Below are positions 29,260 to 38,475 of a stretch of DNA of 64,000 nt, in pieces. A program made the position numbers and the translations under genes. The stretch comes from Aureimonas sp. SA4125. Its GTDB lineage: Bacteria; Pseudomonadota; Alphaproteobacteria; Rhizobiales; Rhizobiaceae. Below the pieces are notes generated by a model, which did no database searches, was not told the origin of the DNA, and saw nothing but the letters and a program-made list of their open reading frames with translations. Each line of letters begins with the position of its first letter. Position 1 is the first letter of the stretch. The stretch covers positions 4,892,501-4,956,500 of the forward strand of contig NZ_AP025032.1 of assembly GCF_019973775.1 (NCBI RefSeq), read 5' to 3'.

Positions 29260-29283
29260 ATTATCAATAATGATATCGATAAT
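29260..29283. promoter_or_regulatory. AT-rich stacked palindromes, candidate GntR operator
   Basis: The spacer between the divergent ATPase gene and the gntR gene contains an A+T-rich island in an otherwise GC-rich genome. It holds the nested inverted repeats ATTATC-N12-GATAAT, TATCA-ataa-TGATA (29262-29275) and TATCGATA (29274-29281). Their location between two oppositely oriented genes suits a repressor that controls both directions, most likely the adjacent FadR-type GntR protein. Confidence 0.55.
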
Positions 29284-29303
29284 GACTGGCAAGGGAGGTC
29301 GGA

Positions 29304-30002
29304 TTGAACGAGCCGCATGGTCTGATCGGGCGCCGCAACGGAGCGGGAAAGCGCGTCGCGACGGGCAAGTCCGCCGCAGCCTTCACCTCCCTGAAGCGCG
29401 AGATCATGCTCGGCGAGCTCGCCGCGGGGCACGCCCTGGTCGAGCTGGACCTTGCGATGCGCTTCGGCTGCAGCCAGGGCACGGTGCGCGAAGCGCTGCT
29501 CCAGCTTCAGGACGAAGGCCTCGTCCAGCGCAACGGGTATCGTGGCACCCAGGTCTCCGATTGTACGCTGGAGGAGGCGGTCGAGCTCTTCCGCATCCGC
29601 CAGTCCATCGAATGCCGGGGCATTGTCCATGTCCTGCGCCATCCCAGCCGCACGCTGACGGCGGACTTGAAGGCCCTCCAGGAAGCCATGGTGGAGGCTG
29701 CCAAGGCGGGTGACGAGCTGGAACTCGCCTCCATCGACCGGGAGTTCCACAGTCGAATCTTTGCCGATGCCAAGCTCGGCGCACTCGACCCGATCCTGCG
29801 GCGCTGCCTCCTTCACAATCACCGCTTCAAGATCTCGCGCTCGGCGGAGGCGCGCGATCTCGTGCAGACGGCCCAGCGTCACGAACCCATCGTCGCCGCG
29901 ATCGAAGCCCGGGACCTCGCCGCCGCTTCGGCCGCGCTTTTTCACCATATCGCGACGATCGTGGATTTCGGCCCGAACGTCTTTCCGGACCAGATCCAAT
30001 GA
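29304..30002 (+). CDS. GntR-family transcriptional regulator (FadR/FCD type)
   Basis: A 232-residue regulator. The winged helix-turn-helix (LKREIMLGELAAGHALVELDLAMRFGCSQGTVREALLQLQDEGLVQ) occupies about residues 32-77, and an all-helical FCD effector domain follows. The conserved His and Asp positions of FCD metal-binding proteins are partly visible (DREFHSRIF and LLHNHRFK). TTG 29304 is chosen because aagggagg lies five bases upstream. The stop overlaps the start of the hydrolase gene by four bases (ATGA). It probably regulates this sugar-uptake cluster. Confidence 0.9.
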   Translation: MNEPHGLIGRRNGAGKRVATGKSAAAFTSLKREIMLGELAAGHALVELDLAMRFGCSQGTVREALLQLQDEGLVQRNGYRGTQVSDCTLEEAVELFRIRQSIECRGIVHVLRHPSRTLTADLKALQEAMVEAAKAGDELELASIDREFHSRIFADAKLGALDPILRRCLLHNHRFKISRSAEARDLVQTAQRHEPIVAAIEARDLAAASAALFHHIATIVDFGPNVFPDQIQ

Positions 30003-30976
30003 GCACCGTCGAAGCTCCCCCGGCCTTCGCGACCGAGCTTGCGCCCGAGATGGCTGCGTTGATGGCTCGGATGGCTGCGGAAGACGGACCGCAGCCGGAT
30101 CCGACGCTCCTGCAGCCGGCGGAAGGAAGGCGCGTCGCGGAAGAGGGAAACAGGCGCTGGAACGTCGACCTGCCGCCGATGGAGCGCGTGGGGACGGCCG
30201 TCGTGTCCGCGGATGCCGTCCTCGGCTCGGCCGATACCCGTCTCCTGGCGATCGTTCCCCCGAACGCCGGAGCGGGTGCGATTCTCTTCGTCCATGGCGG
30301 CGGTTTCGCCTTCTGCAGCCCGGAAAGTCACGAGCGCTGCGCGCGGGTTCTCGCCACCGAAGCCGGCTTGCCTGTGATCCTGCCGGATTACCGACTGGCG
30401 CCCGAGCATCCCTATCCCGCGGGGCTGCTCGACGTCGTCGCCGCCTGGCGCTCGGCGTTTGCGGCAACGGCACGCTTCGGCGTTCGTCCCGGGCCGCTGG
30501 TGCTGGCGGGCGACAGCGCCGGCGCCGGCCTTTGCGTCTCGGCGATGCTCCACGAGGCCGGGCGGCTTCGGGCCGATGCAGCCCTTCTCTTCTACGGCGT
30601 CTATGCCGCCGATTTCGAGACGCCGTCCTATCGGATCTTCGCGGACGGGCCGGGCCTCACGCGCGCGAAGATGCAGCGCTACTGGGCCTACTACCTCGCG
30701 GACGAAACGGCGCGTCGGTCGCCGCTCGTATCGCCGCTTCTGGCCGAAGATTCGGCGCTCGCCGCCCTTCCGCCGCTGCATCTGATGGCGGCCGGCATCG
30801 ACCCGCTTCTCAGCGACACGCTGGGTCTGGAGGCGCGGCTTGCCGCTTGCGGCCGGACGGAGCGCACGACGATCGTACCGGGAGTCGTGCACGGCTTCCT
30901 GCAGATGAGCAACGAACTACCCCAGGCGCGGGAGGCGCTGGGGCGGGCGGCGGATTTTGTCCGCGGCCTTTCCTGA
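29999..30976 (+). CDS. Alpha/beta hydrolase of the HSL (hormone-sensitive lipase-like) family
   Basis: A 325-residue hydrolase with the HSL-family oxyanion motif HGGGFAF starting at His99, the nucleophile elbow GDSAGAG with Ser173, a DPLLSD acid loop (about residue 265) and the catalytic His in GVVHGFLQ near residue 300. It is likely a soluble cytoplasmic esterase, since no signal peptide is seen. In this operon it might remove an acyl group from the imported substrate, but no specific substrate is indicated. It is coupled to the GntR gene by a four-base overlap. Confidence 0.9.
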   Translation: MSTVEAPPAFATELAPEMAALMARMAAEDGPQPDPTLLQPAEGRRVAEEGNRRWNVDLPPMERVGTAVVSADAVLGSADTRLLAIVPPNAGAGAILFVHGGGFAFCSPESHERCARVLATEAGLPVILPDYRLAPEHPYPAGLLDVVAAWRSAFAATARFGVRPGPLVLAGDSAGAGLCVSAMLHEAGRLRADAALLFYGVYAADFETPSYRIFADGPGLTRAKMQRYWAYYLADETARRSPLVSPLLAEDSALAALPPLHLMAAGIDPLLSDTLGLEARLAACGRTERTTIVPGVVHGFLQMSNELPQAREALGRAADFVRGLS

Positions 30977-30998
30977 AAAACGAATGGGAGGAATGATT

Positions 30999-32198
30999 AT
31001 GAAAAGTCTGAAACTTCTTGCCGGGGCGCTTGCCCTCTTCACATCGCTCGGCGCCTCGATGGCGCAAGCGGAGACGGTGCGCTTCTGGTACCATTTCGAC
31101 AATCCCGAGAACCCGATGTCGGCTCTCGTCACGAAGTTCCAGACGGCCAACCCCGATATCCAGATCGAGGCCGAGAACGTCCCCTGGAACAGCTATTACG
31201 ACAATCTCTACACCGCGCTCGTCGGCGGCAACGCCCCGGACGCGGCGATGGTGAAGCTCTTTGCCCAGCCGCGCCTGATCGAGATGGGCGCGCTGGAGCC
31301 TCTGGGCGGGCGCATCGACGCCTGGCCCGGCAAGGCCGAGCTTCTCGACAATCTGTTGCCCCTCAACGCCGGACCGGACGGCAGCGCCTACTATCTCCCC
31401 ATCCAGTACGTCGTCCTTTACCTCTACTACCGCACCGACCTCTTCGAGGCAGCCGGCCTGCAGCCCCCGAAAACCTGCGAGGAGTTCCGTACCGCCGCCA
31501 GGACCCTGACCAAGGCGCCCGACACTTACGGCTTCGGCTTTCGCGGCGGAAAGGGCGGCTGGGATCAGTGGGGCTCGTTCGTCCTTTCGCGGGGCGCCGA
31601 GCTGAAGCCAGGCGGGCTCGACAATCCTCAGGCGATCGCCGCCAACGAGTGGCTGGTCGACATGTTCACCAAGGACAAGTCGATCCCGCCCTCCTCGCCG
31701 AACGACGGCTTCCAGGAGATCATCGGCGCCTTCAAGTCCGGCAAGACGGCCATGACGATCCACCATATCGGCTCGTCCAAGGATCTCGTCGCGGCGCTCG
31801 GCGACAAGGTATCGGCGGTGCCGGTACCCCAGTGCGACGGGAAGGCCTGGACATCCTATGGCGACGAGTCGCTGGCAATCTTCGCCGATTCGCAAGTGAA
31901 GGACGCGGCCTGGAAGTGGATCTCTTTCCTGGCCGAGCCGGAGAACAACGTTGAGTTCGTCAAGGCGACCAACCAGCTGCCGGTGACGAAGACGGGTTCT
32001 GCCGGCTGGGCCGGACACGAGAAGCGCTTCGTGGATGCCACGCTCGCCTCGCTGCCCTTCGCGGCGGTCCTGCCGCAGTCTTCCGCGACGGCCGATTTCG
32101 TCAACACCGAATGGCAGGCCTCGATGCAGCAGGCGATGACCGGCCAGATCACCCCGGCCGAGATGATGAAGAAGCTGCAGGCGCTCTTCGCCGAATAG
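30999..32198 (+). CDS. CUT1 ABC transporter sugar-binding protein
   Basis: A 399-residue extracellular solute-binding protein of family 1 (maltose-type). A signal peptide (MKSLKLLAGALALFTSLGASMAQA, cleavage near residue 24) precedes ETVRFWYHFDNPENPM, VPWNSYYDNLYTALVGGNAPDAAMV and YYLPIQYVVLYLYYRTDLFE, all typical of the fold. ATG 30999 is supported by gggagg seven bases upstream; the upstream ATG at 30993 is too close to that site. It starts the transport part of the operon. Confidence 0.93.
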   Translation: MKSLKLLAGALALFTSLGASMAQAETVRFWYHFDNPENPMSALVTKFQTANPDIQIEAENVPWNSYYDNLYTALVGGNAPDAAMVKLFAQPRLIEMGALEPLGGRIDAWPGKAELLDNLLPLNAGPDGSAYYLPIQYVVLYLYYRTDLFEAAGLQPPKTCEEFRTAARTLTKAPDTYGFGFRGGKGGWDQWGSFVLSRGAELKPGGLDNPQAIAANEWLVDMFTKDKSIPPSSPNDGFQEIIGAFKSGKTAMTIHHIGSSKDLVAALGDKVSAVPVPQCDGKAWTSYGDESLAIFADSQVKDAAWKWISFLAEPENNVEFVKATNQLPVTKTGSAGWAGHEKRFVDATLASLPFAAVLPQSSATADFVNTEWQASMQQAMTGQITPAEMMKKLQALFAE

Positions 32199-32266
32199 CC
32201 GCTTCCCAACCTGGGCGCCGGAGCCTCCGGTGCCCATCCTCTCGGTCGATCCGAAGGCGCATCTCC

Positions 32267-33189
32267 ATGTCCACGCTTCAAGACATATCCGCGTTGGAAG
32301 GCGCGCCGCGACGGCGCTTCTCGCGCGAGGGGCTGACGCCCTACGCGCTTCTGGCGCCGGCGGTCCTCGTCGTTCTCGTCGTCGTCTTCCTGCCGATGGC
32401 GGAAGCGGTGATGACGAGCTTCTACGAACTGATCCTGTTTCGCCCCAATGCGAGCCACTTCGTCGGGCTCGCCAATTACCTCAAGCTCTATGCCGATCCC
32501 GTCTTCTGGGAAGCGCTCGGCAACACCGCGCTTTGGATCGGCCTCACCGTGCCGCTGCAGATGGGGCTGGGGCTCCTCGCGGCCATTCTCCTGAATCGCG
32601 AGTTCGCCTGGCGGGGTCTCGCCCGCGCGCTCGTCATCATTCCCTGGGCGCTGCCGAGCGTGGTGATCGCGTTGATGTGGCGCTGGATCTACGATCCCAA
32701 TATCGGCGTCCTCAACGATCTTCTCCTCTATCTCTCCGTCATCACCGCGGCCGTGCCATGGCTCGCCGATCCCGACATCGCGATCTATGCCATCATCGCC
32801 ACGCTGACCTGGCAGGGCTTTCCGTTCTTCGCCGTGATGATCCTTGCGGCCCTCCAGGGCATCCCGAAGAGCCAGTACGAAGCCGCCTCGATCGACGGCG
32901 CCAGCGCCTGGCGTCAGTTCCGCCACATCACCTTGCCCGGCATCGCCCCCGTACTCGCCACCGCCGGACTGCTCCGGGTCATCTGGGTGGCGAACTCGAT
33001 GGACGTCATCTTTGTCATGACCGGCGGCGGCCCCGGCTACGCTACGACGACGCTGCCGCTCTACGCCTTCGTGAAGGCGCGCCAGAACCTCGACTTCGGC
33101 TACGGCTCCGCGATCGCAGTGACCTTCACGCTCATTCTTGGCTCCGTCGTCGCGATCTACATCGCCCGCACGATGCGGGAGGTCGAACG

Positions 33190-33193
<4 letters not shown>
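32267..33193 (+). CDS. CUT1 ABC transporter permease (MalF-type)
   Basis: A 308-residue six-helix permease. An N-terminal helix (YALLAPAVLVVLVVVFLP) is followed by the coupling motif EAASIDGASAWRQFRHITLPGIAP (EAA loop, about residues 205-228). No separate SBP-like insertion is present. Its stop overlaps the next permease start (ATGA at 33190-33193). Confidence 0.92.
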
Positions 33194-34024
<831 letters not shown>

Positions 34025-34075
34025 CGCACGCCGCCATCCGAACTTCCCGTCCCTCCGCCAAGGAAAGATTGCCTC

Positions 34076-34957
34076 ATGAACCCGGTCGGGTTGATCTCCA
34101 TGCAATATGCGAGGCCTTTCACGGCCGAGCATTTCCCGCTTTTTGTCAGGATGAAGAAGCTCGGCTTCGATTTCGTCGAACTGCTCGTTCCCGAGCCCGG
34201 CGAACTCGACACGCGCGAGACGGCCAAGGCGCTTTCCGATGCCGGCCTCGGCGTCGTGCTCGCCGCGCGCGTCAATCTCCAGCGCAACCTTTCCTCGGCC
34301 GAGCCGGACGCCCATCGGGGCGGTGTCGACTATCTGCGCTACACCGTCGACTGCGCCATCGAGCTCGGCGCCACGATCGTCGGCGGGCCGCTCACGGGGA
34401 ATCCCCTCGTCTTTGCCGGACGCCCGCCCGCACCGGTGACGGAAGAGGAGCGGCTGGCCCGCAAGGCCCGCTGCGTCGAAGGCCTGAAAGCCGCCGGCGC
34501 CCATGCGGCCGGAACGGGCGTGACGCTTGCCGTCGAGCCGCTGAACCGCTTCGAAAGCGATGTCCTCTGCACGACGCAGCAGGCGATCGAGTTGCTCGAC
34601 GCCGTCGATCACCCGTCCGTCCAGCTGATGCTCGACACCTTCCACATGGCGATGGAGGAAGCGTCCATCGCCGAGGCGATTCTCCTTGGCGGGGCGCGCA
34701 TCCGGCACTTCCAGGCCAACGAGAACCATCGCGGCTTTCCCGGAACCGGCTCGGTCGACTGGGTGTCTGTCTTCCGCGCTCTCCACGAGGTCGGCTATCG
34801 CGGTCCCATCTCGCTGGAACCGTTCCGCCGGAACGACGACCGCTTCGGCGTGCCGTTCGCGCAGTGGCGCCCGCCGCACGAAGACGAAAGCGAGCGGCTC
34901 GCCGCCAGCGCGGCGTTCATAAAGTCTCACCTCGCACTGACGGAATTCAGACGATGA
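34076..34957 (+). CDS. Sugar phosphate isomerase/epimerase-like TIM-barrel protein
   Basis: A 293-residue xylose-isomerase-like TIM barrel. The metal ligands of the D-tagatose/D-psicose 3-epimerase group can be placed at Glu154 (LAVEPLNRFE), Asp187 (LMLDTFHM), His211 (IRHFQANENHRG) and Glu248 (ISLEPF). Isomerisation or epimerisation of the imported sugar is likely, with the exact substrate unknown. It overlaps the following dehydrogenase gene by four bases. Confidence 0.88.
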   Translation: MNPVGLISMQYARPFTAEHFPLFVRMKKLGFDFVELLVPEPGELDTRETAKALSDAGLGVVLAARVNLQRNLSSAEPDAHRGGVDYLRYTVDCAIELGATIVGGPLTGNPLVFAGRPPAPVTEEERLARKARCVEGLKAAGAHAAGTGVTLAVEPLNRFESDVLCTTQQAIELLDAVDHPSVQLMLDTFHMAMEEASIAEAILLGGARIRHFQANENHRGFPGTGSVDWVSVFRALHEVGYRGPISLEPFRRNDDRFGVPFAQWRPPHEDESERLAASAAFIKSHLALTEFRR

Positions 34958-35949
34958 CACTTCGGATCGGTTGGATCGGCTGCGGCCTTCATGCAACGCA
35001 GATGCTGCTGCCGCAGCTCCTGCGTCACGACGTGGAGATCGCCGCGCTCTGCGATATCGACGCCGATCGCCTGAAGGTGGCGGGGCGTCAGTTCGGCGTC
35101 TCCACGTTGACCTCGGATGCGCATGCGCTCATCGCCACGAGCGGCCTCGACGCGATCGGAATGGCCGTCGGCCCGGACCAGCATCTCACCTTCGGCAAGG
35201 CGGCACTGCAGAAGGGCCTTCCCGTCTTCATGGAAAAGCCGCCCTCCGGCTCGGCCGCGGGGGCGCGCGAGCTCGCGGAGGCTTCGCGGCGCTCGGGCAA
35301 GCCGCTCCTGGTCGGCTTCATGAAACGCTATTCTGTCGGCAACAAGATTGCCCACAACGTATTGAAGTCCGGCCGCTTCGGCGATGTGCTCGGCCTGACC
35401 GGCTACTACATGACAGCGCCCGGCTACTTCACCGGCAACGTCGACTATACCGGGTTCCTGTTGCACCATTGCGTCCACTACATGGACCTGGTCTCGCATC
35501 TCGTTTCGCCGGTCACGAAGATCACGGCCCGCAAGGTCGAGAAAACCCCTGGCCACATCCTCTTCCATGTCGGCTTTGACTTCGAATGCGGGGCGATTGG
35601 CACGGTCGTCATGGGCACGGTCCAGTCTCGCGGCACACCCGTCGAGCGCATCGAGATCATGGGAGACCATCAGCGCCTCGAGATCGATGACGTGGTCGAG
35701 GTGCGCTGGCACCGCAATCCGCCCTTCAAGGTGTCCGATCCCGCCGCGACGCTTCTCGACGCGGAAGACTCGCTCACATGGAAGCCGAACTTCACCGCCG
35801 CCGCCAACGAGGATTACAAGGGCTATCATGCTCTCCTGGCGGACGTGGTCCCCGGCCTCCTGGGCGAGGCGACACCGGCGCCGACGATTCATGACGGTGT
35901 CATTGCCATGGAACGTCTGGAGGAAATGCGGCGCCAGCTTGCAATCTAG
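34954..35949 (+). CDS. Gfo/Idh/MocA-family oxidoreductase
   Basis: A 331-residue NAD(P)-dependent oxidoreductase. The Rossmann motif is unusual at its end (IGWIGCGLHATQ, residues 5-16), and the catalytic EKPP motif is at 94-97, with YKGYHALL near the C-terminus. Members oxidise sugars or inositols or modify sugar acids. ATG 34954 overlaps the epimerase stop (ATGA). With the epimerase it forms the catabolic end of the CUT1 operon. Confidence 0.9.
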   Translation: MTLRIGWIGCGLHATQMLLPQLLRHDVEIAALCDIDADRLKVAGRQFGVSTLTSDAHALIATSGLDAIGMAVGPDQHLTFGKAALQKGLPVFMEKPPSGSAAGARELAEASRRSGKPLLVGFMKRYSVGNKIAHNVLKSGRFGDVLGLTGYYMTAPGYFTGNVDYTGFLLHHCVHYMDLVSHLVSPVTKITARKVEKTPGHILFHVGFDFECGAIGTVVMGTVQSRGTPVERIEIMGDHQRLEIDDVVEVRWHRNPPFKVSDPAATLLDAEDSLTWKPNFTAAANEDYKGYHALLADVVPGLLGEATPAPTIHDGVIAMERLEEMRRQLAI

Positions 35950-36292
35950 GTCCAAAAGCACAGGGGAAGCCATCGCTGGACCAGCATTTCGCTGAAGGCC
36001 TCGACGCTCATCCGGGCGCGCATGCTCTCGCGGCGCAGCCGGGCGATCTCGTCGGATACCTTCTCGGAGGTGACGATCTGCACCACCTCAGAAGCGCTTC
36101 GGCAGCGTCGGCATAGGCTGGAAGCAGGCCCGCGGGATCGCGGTGTACCGGTTCCAGCGTAATGCCGAGCGCCGGATCCGCCGACAGTTCGCGACAGGCG
36201 AGCAGGGCACCGTTCAGCATTGACTGACCGAGCGCCCCGTAGGAGCCGGCCGTCGACAGGATCAAGCCGATCTGGTGCGTGCGCCTTGTCAT
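35946..36292 (-). pseudogene. Frameshifted remnant of an AmiC/FmdD-type substrate-binding protein
   Basis: Translated from ATG 36292, the reading frame starts TRRTHQIGLILSTAGSYGALG and continues ACRELSADPALGITLEPVHRD...AEALLR. This is the characteristic N-terminus of AmiC-like or urea/amide periplasmic-binding proteins. The similarity in this frame ends near 36090, and a +1/-1 shift continues it as VVQIVTSEKVSDEIARL before a stop near 35946. Intact members have about 350-400 residues, so only about the first 110 remain. It lies between the 3' end of the sugar dehydrogenase gene and the SDR gene, and it looks like decaying DNA. Confidence 0.6.
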
Positions 36293-36642
36293 CGTCGTCC
36301 AAACCCAAAAAGCCCCCTCAGCTTGGATGCTGGGTGGCGACGGTGCCGATGTGAGTGAAAGCTTGTCGAATTCCGTGGCGCGATGTGGCAGCTCTGCCCG
36401 ACGCCTAGGATTTAAGCCGACGCGCGTTGCCGGGGGTGTCAATCGCCCATTCGGATGCCCGGCGCCGTTTTTCGCAAGGTGGATCCTTCCCGATGTTCTG
36501 CCGCTTGCCAAGCTGGCGCAAATGCGAAAACTTGTGCTGGCTTGCTGCCTCGATCATCTGAAGCGGGCGAAGATCGCACGCCCCCACCCGCGCCACGTCC
36601 CGCCCGCGCCACGTCCCACCCGCGCCACGTAAGGTATCTGCC
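36293..36642. other. 350-base spacer between binding-protein relic and SDR gene
   Basis: No gene is seen here. Its 3' end carries the 16-bp tandem repeat (36586-36630) directly before the SDR start. The remaining bases hold only short frames without ribosome binding sites, and a promoter cannot be placed with confidence. Confidence 0.5.
36586..36630. repeat. 16-bp tandem repeat, 2.8 copies, just upstream of the SDR gene
   Basis: Units (a/g)cccgcgccacgtccc at 36586-36601 and 36602-36617, plus a 13-base partial unit at 36618-36630, end 12 bases before the SDR start codon. The shared core is CCCGCGCCACGT. The repeat is in the 5' leader or promoter region and might be a multi-site operator or a slippage-prone sequence. 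Confidence 0.9.
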
Positions 36643-37404
36643 ATGGATCTCGGCTTGAAGGGCCTCAAAGCACTCGTCACCGGCGGCACCAAAGGGATTG
36701 GCTGGGCCATTGCCGAAACGCTTGCCCGGGAAGGCTGCGACGTCGCAATCTGCGCGCGCAATGCCGGGGAGGTGGCGGCCGCGGCCGACAGGCTGGGAGC
36801 TTTCGGCGGCCGGGCCACCGGCGCCGTGGTGGACGTGTCCGACGGGCCGGCTCTGAAGGCGTGGGTCGCCGAGGTTGGTGCGGACTTCGGCGGCGTCGAC
36901 ATTGTCGTCGCAAATGTCAGCGCTCTTTCCATCGGGGCTGAAGAAGAGAGCTGGAACAAGGAATTCCAGACCGATCTGATGGGCACCGTTCGCCTCGTCG
37001 AAGCCGCGATGCCCTTTCTAGAGAAGAGCGGGAAGGGGTCGATCGTCACAGTTTCCAGCGTGTCCGGCCGCGAGATCGACTTCACCGCCGGGCCATACGG
37101 CACGATGAAGGCGGCCATAATCCATTACACCCAAGGGTTGGCCTACCAGCTTGCCGCCAAGGGTATCCGCGCGAATACGGCCTCGCCCGGCAATACCAAA
37201 TTTCCCGGCGGCATCTGGGATCAGATCGAGACGGGCAACCCGAAACTCTTCGCAGAGTCGCTCGCCCTCAACCCCACGGGACGGATGGCGACGCCGCAGG
37301 AAATCGCCAACGGCGTCGTGTTTCTCGCTTCGCCTGCGGCCAGCTTCGTCAGCGGCACGAACCTCGTCATCGACGGCGCGCTGACGCGTGGGGTCCAGTT
37401 CTGA
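36643..37404 (+). CDS. Short-chain dehydrogenase/reductase
   Basis: A 253-residue classical SDR. The cofactor motif TGGTKGIG is at 13-20, and the catalytic Ser139, Tyr152 and Lys156 lie in VSSVSGREIDFTAGPYGTMK. The NAG motif is changed to NVSA near 91-94, which is a common variant. A C-terminal GTNLVIDGALTRGVQF closes the protein. The substrate is unknown; the family includes 3-oxoacyl-ACP reductases and sugar or alcohol dehydrogenases. It has no clear operon partner, being flanked by the relic on the left and a convergent regulator gene on the right. Confidence 0.9.
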   Translation: MDLGLKGLKALVTGGTKGIGWAIAETLAREGCDVAICARNAGEVAAAADRLGAFGGRATGAVVDVSDGPALKAWVAEVGADFGGVDIVVANVSALSIGAEEESWNKEFQTDLMGTVRLVEAAMPFLEKSGKGSIVTVSSVSGREIDFTAGPYGTMKAAIIHYTQGLAYQLAAKGIRANTASPGNTKFPGGIWDQIETGNPKLFAESLALNPTGRMATPQEIANGVVFLASPAASFVSGTNLVIDGALTRGVQF

Positions 37405-37653
37405 AGTGCGCCTTTGCCGGGGCCGATTCCGGTGCGACAGAACGTCTCCGAGCGACCCAGAAGAGCCAAGGCGGGCACTCTGCGATCGGCTGTGACGAAT
37501 GTCAGCGATGAGGTGTGAGCCCACTCACGTCGAGCGCCCGAAATGGGCGCAGCGCGGTCCCTTGTTTCTGTTTCCTGCACTGGAGTTCGGGGCCGGCGAT
37601 CAAGTTTTGAGACCCACCCGGTTGGGGACGCCAGCCGAGCCCACGGTTGGAGT

Positions 37654-38319
37654 CTACGGCCCGTTCCCCAGAATTCCAGCAAGCTCGAAAAACTTCACGG
37701 CGTCGTTGATGTCGGCCTGGATGGCGGTATCGGCCGCGTCGCCGTCCCCCTCCTCGATCGCCCGCAGGATGTCGTAGTGGTGACGGATCATCGCCTCCCC
37801 GCCGAGTTCGTAGACTGACGCGATCAGGGGACCCATGCGAAGCCAGAGGCTCTGGATCATGCCACGCAGCACCGGCAGGCCGGCGGCTTCGCAGATGCTG
37901 AAGTGGAATTCGCGGTTCAGGCGCACCGCCGCGGCAATATTTCCGGCCGATCGTGCCCGCTCGTTGTCTGCAACGACCCCGGCAAGGGCGAGGAGGCCCG
38001 GCCGATCGATGTTCTGGGCCGCCAGCCGCGCTGCCAGCCCTTCGAGCCGCAACCGGATCAATCGGACCTCGTCCAGCTGCCGCGCCGTCATTCGCGGCAC
38101 CCGGATATCTTTCGGGCCACGCCACTCCAGCGCATGTGCCTCGACCAGGCGCAGGATCGCGTCCCGTACCGGTGTGACGCTGACGCCGAACTGGTCCGAC
38201 AGCGTCCGGATGCGCAGCTTGTCGTCCGGTTTCAGCGCCCCCTCGGTCAGCGCGAGCGCAAGCCTGGCGTAGACGCCTTCGTACAGGCTGCTGCGGTCGA
38301 TTGGCTGAAAGTCACTCAT
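37654..38319 (-). CDS. GntR-family transcriptional regulator (FadR/FCD type)
   Basis: A 221-residue regulator with an N-terminal winged helix-turn-helix (LYEGVYARLALALTEGALKP...SDQFGVSVTPVRDAILRLVEAH, about residues 12-60) and an FCD effector domain. ATG 38319 gives the family start MSDFQPIDR. The open frame reaches 38523 but the extra N-terminus lacks similarity. It is divergent from the kinase/phospho-lyase operon and likely controls it through the inverted repeat at 38397-38415. Confidence 0.88.
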   Translation of the reverse strand: MSDFQPIDRSSLYEGVYARLALALTEGALKPDDKLRIRTLSDQFGVSVTPVRDAILRLVEAHALEWRGPKDIRVPRMTARQLDEVRLIRLRLEGLAARLAAQNIDRPGLLALAGVVADNERARSAGNIAAAVRLNREFHFSICEAAGLPVLRGMIQSLWLRMGPLIASVYELGGEAMIRHHYDILRAIEEGDGDAADTAIQADINDAVKFFELAGILGNGP

Positions 38320-38396
38320 TGCTCGGCTCCACGACCATCCCTGCCCACATCGTCGACAAATGGGAAGCCTGCCCCATCGTCCGTTCGCTGCCGTTC

Positions 38397-38415
38397 TTGA
38401 CGCATCATGCATCAA
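38397..38415. promoter_or_regulatory. Candidate GntR operator overlapping the kinase promoter
   Basis: TTGACGC-ATCAT-GCATCAA is an imperfect inverted repeat with 6 of 7 arm matches around a 5-base centre. Its left arm contains the -35 element TTGACG of a candidate promoter. It lies between the divergent GntR regulator and the kinase gene, the expected place for a FadR-type repressor site. Confidence 0.55.
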
Positions 38416-38426
38416 AAGACTATCGT
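38397..38426 (+). promoter_or_regulatory. Candidate sigma-70-type promoter of the kinase/phospho-lyase operon
   Basis: TTGACG at 38397-38402 and TATCGT at 38421-38426 are separated by 18 bases. Transcription would start near 38432. This makes ATG 38407 unusable and supports ATG 38476 as the kinase start. Confidence 0.5.
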
Positions 38427-38475
38427 CGTCATGGTCTCGCATGGCGCACGCAGTCGCTTGTTTTCTGGAATCCCT

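Noticed and set aside
38407..38475. Upstream ATG as the kinase start
   Set aside because: It overlaps the candidate promoter (38397-38426) and has no ribosome binding site. ATG 38476 gives a better leader.
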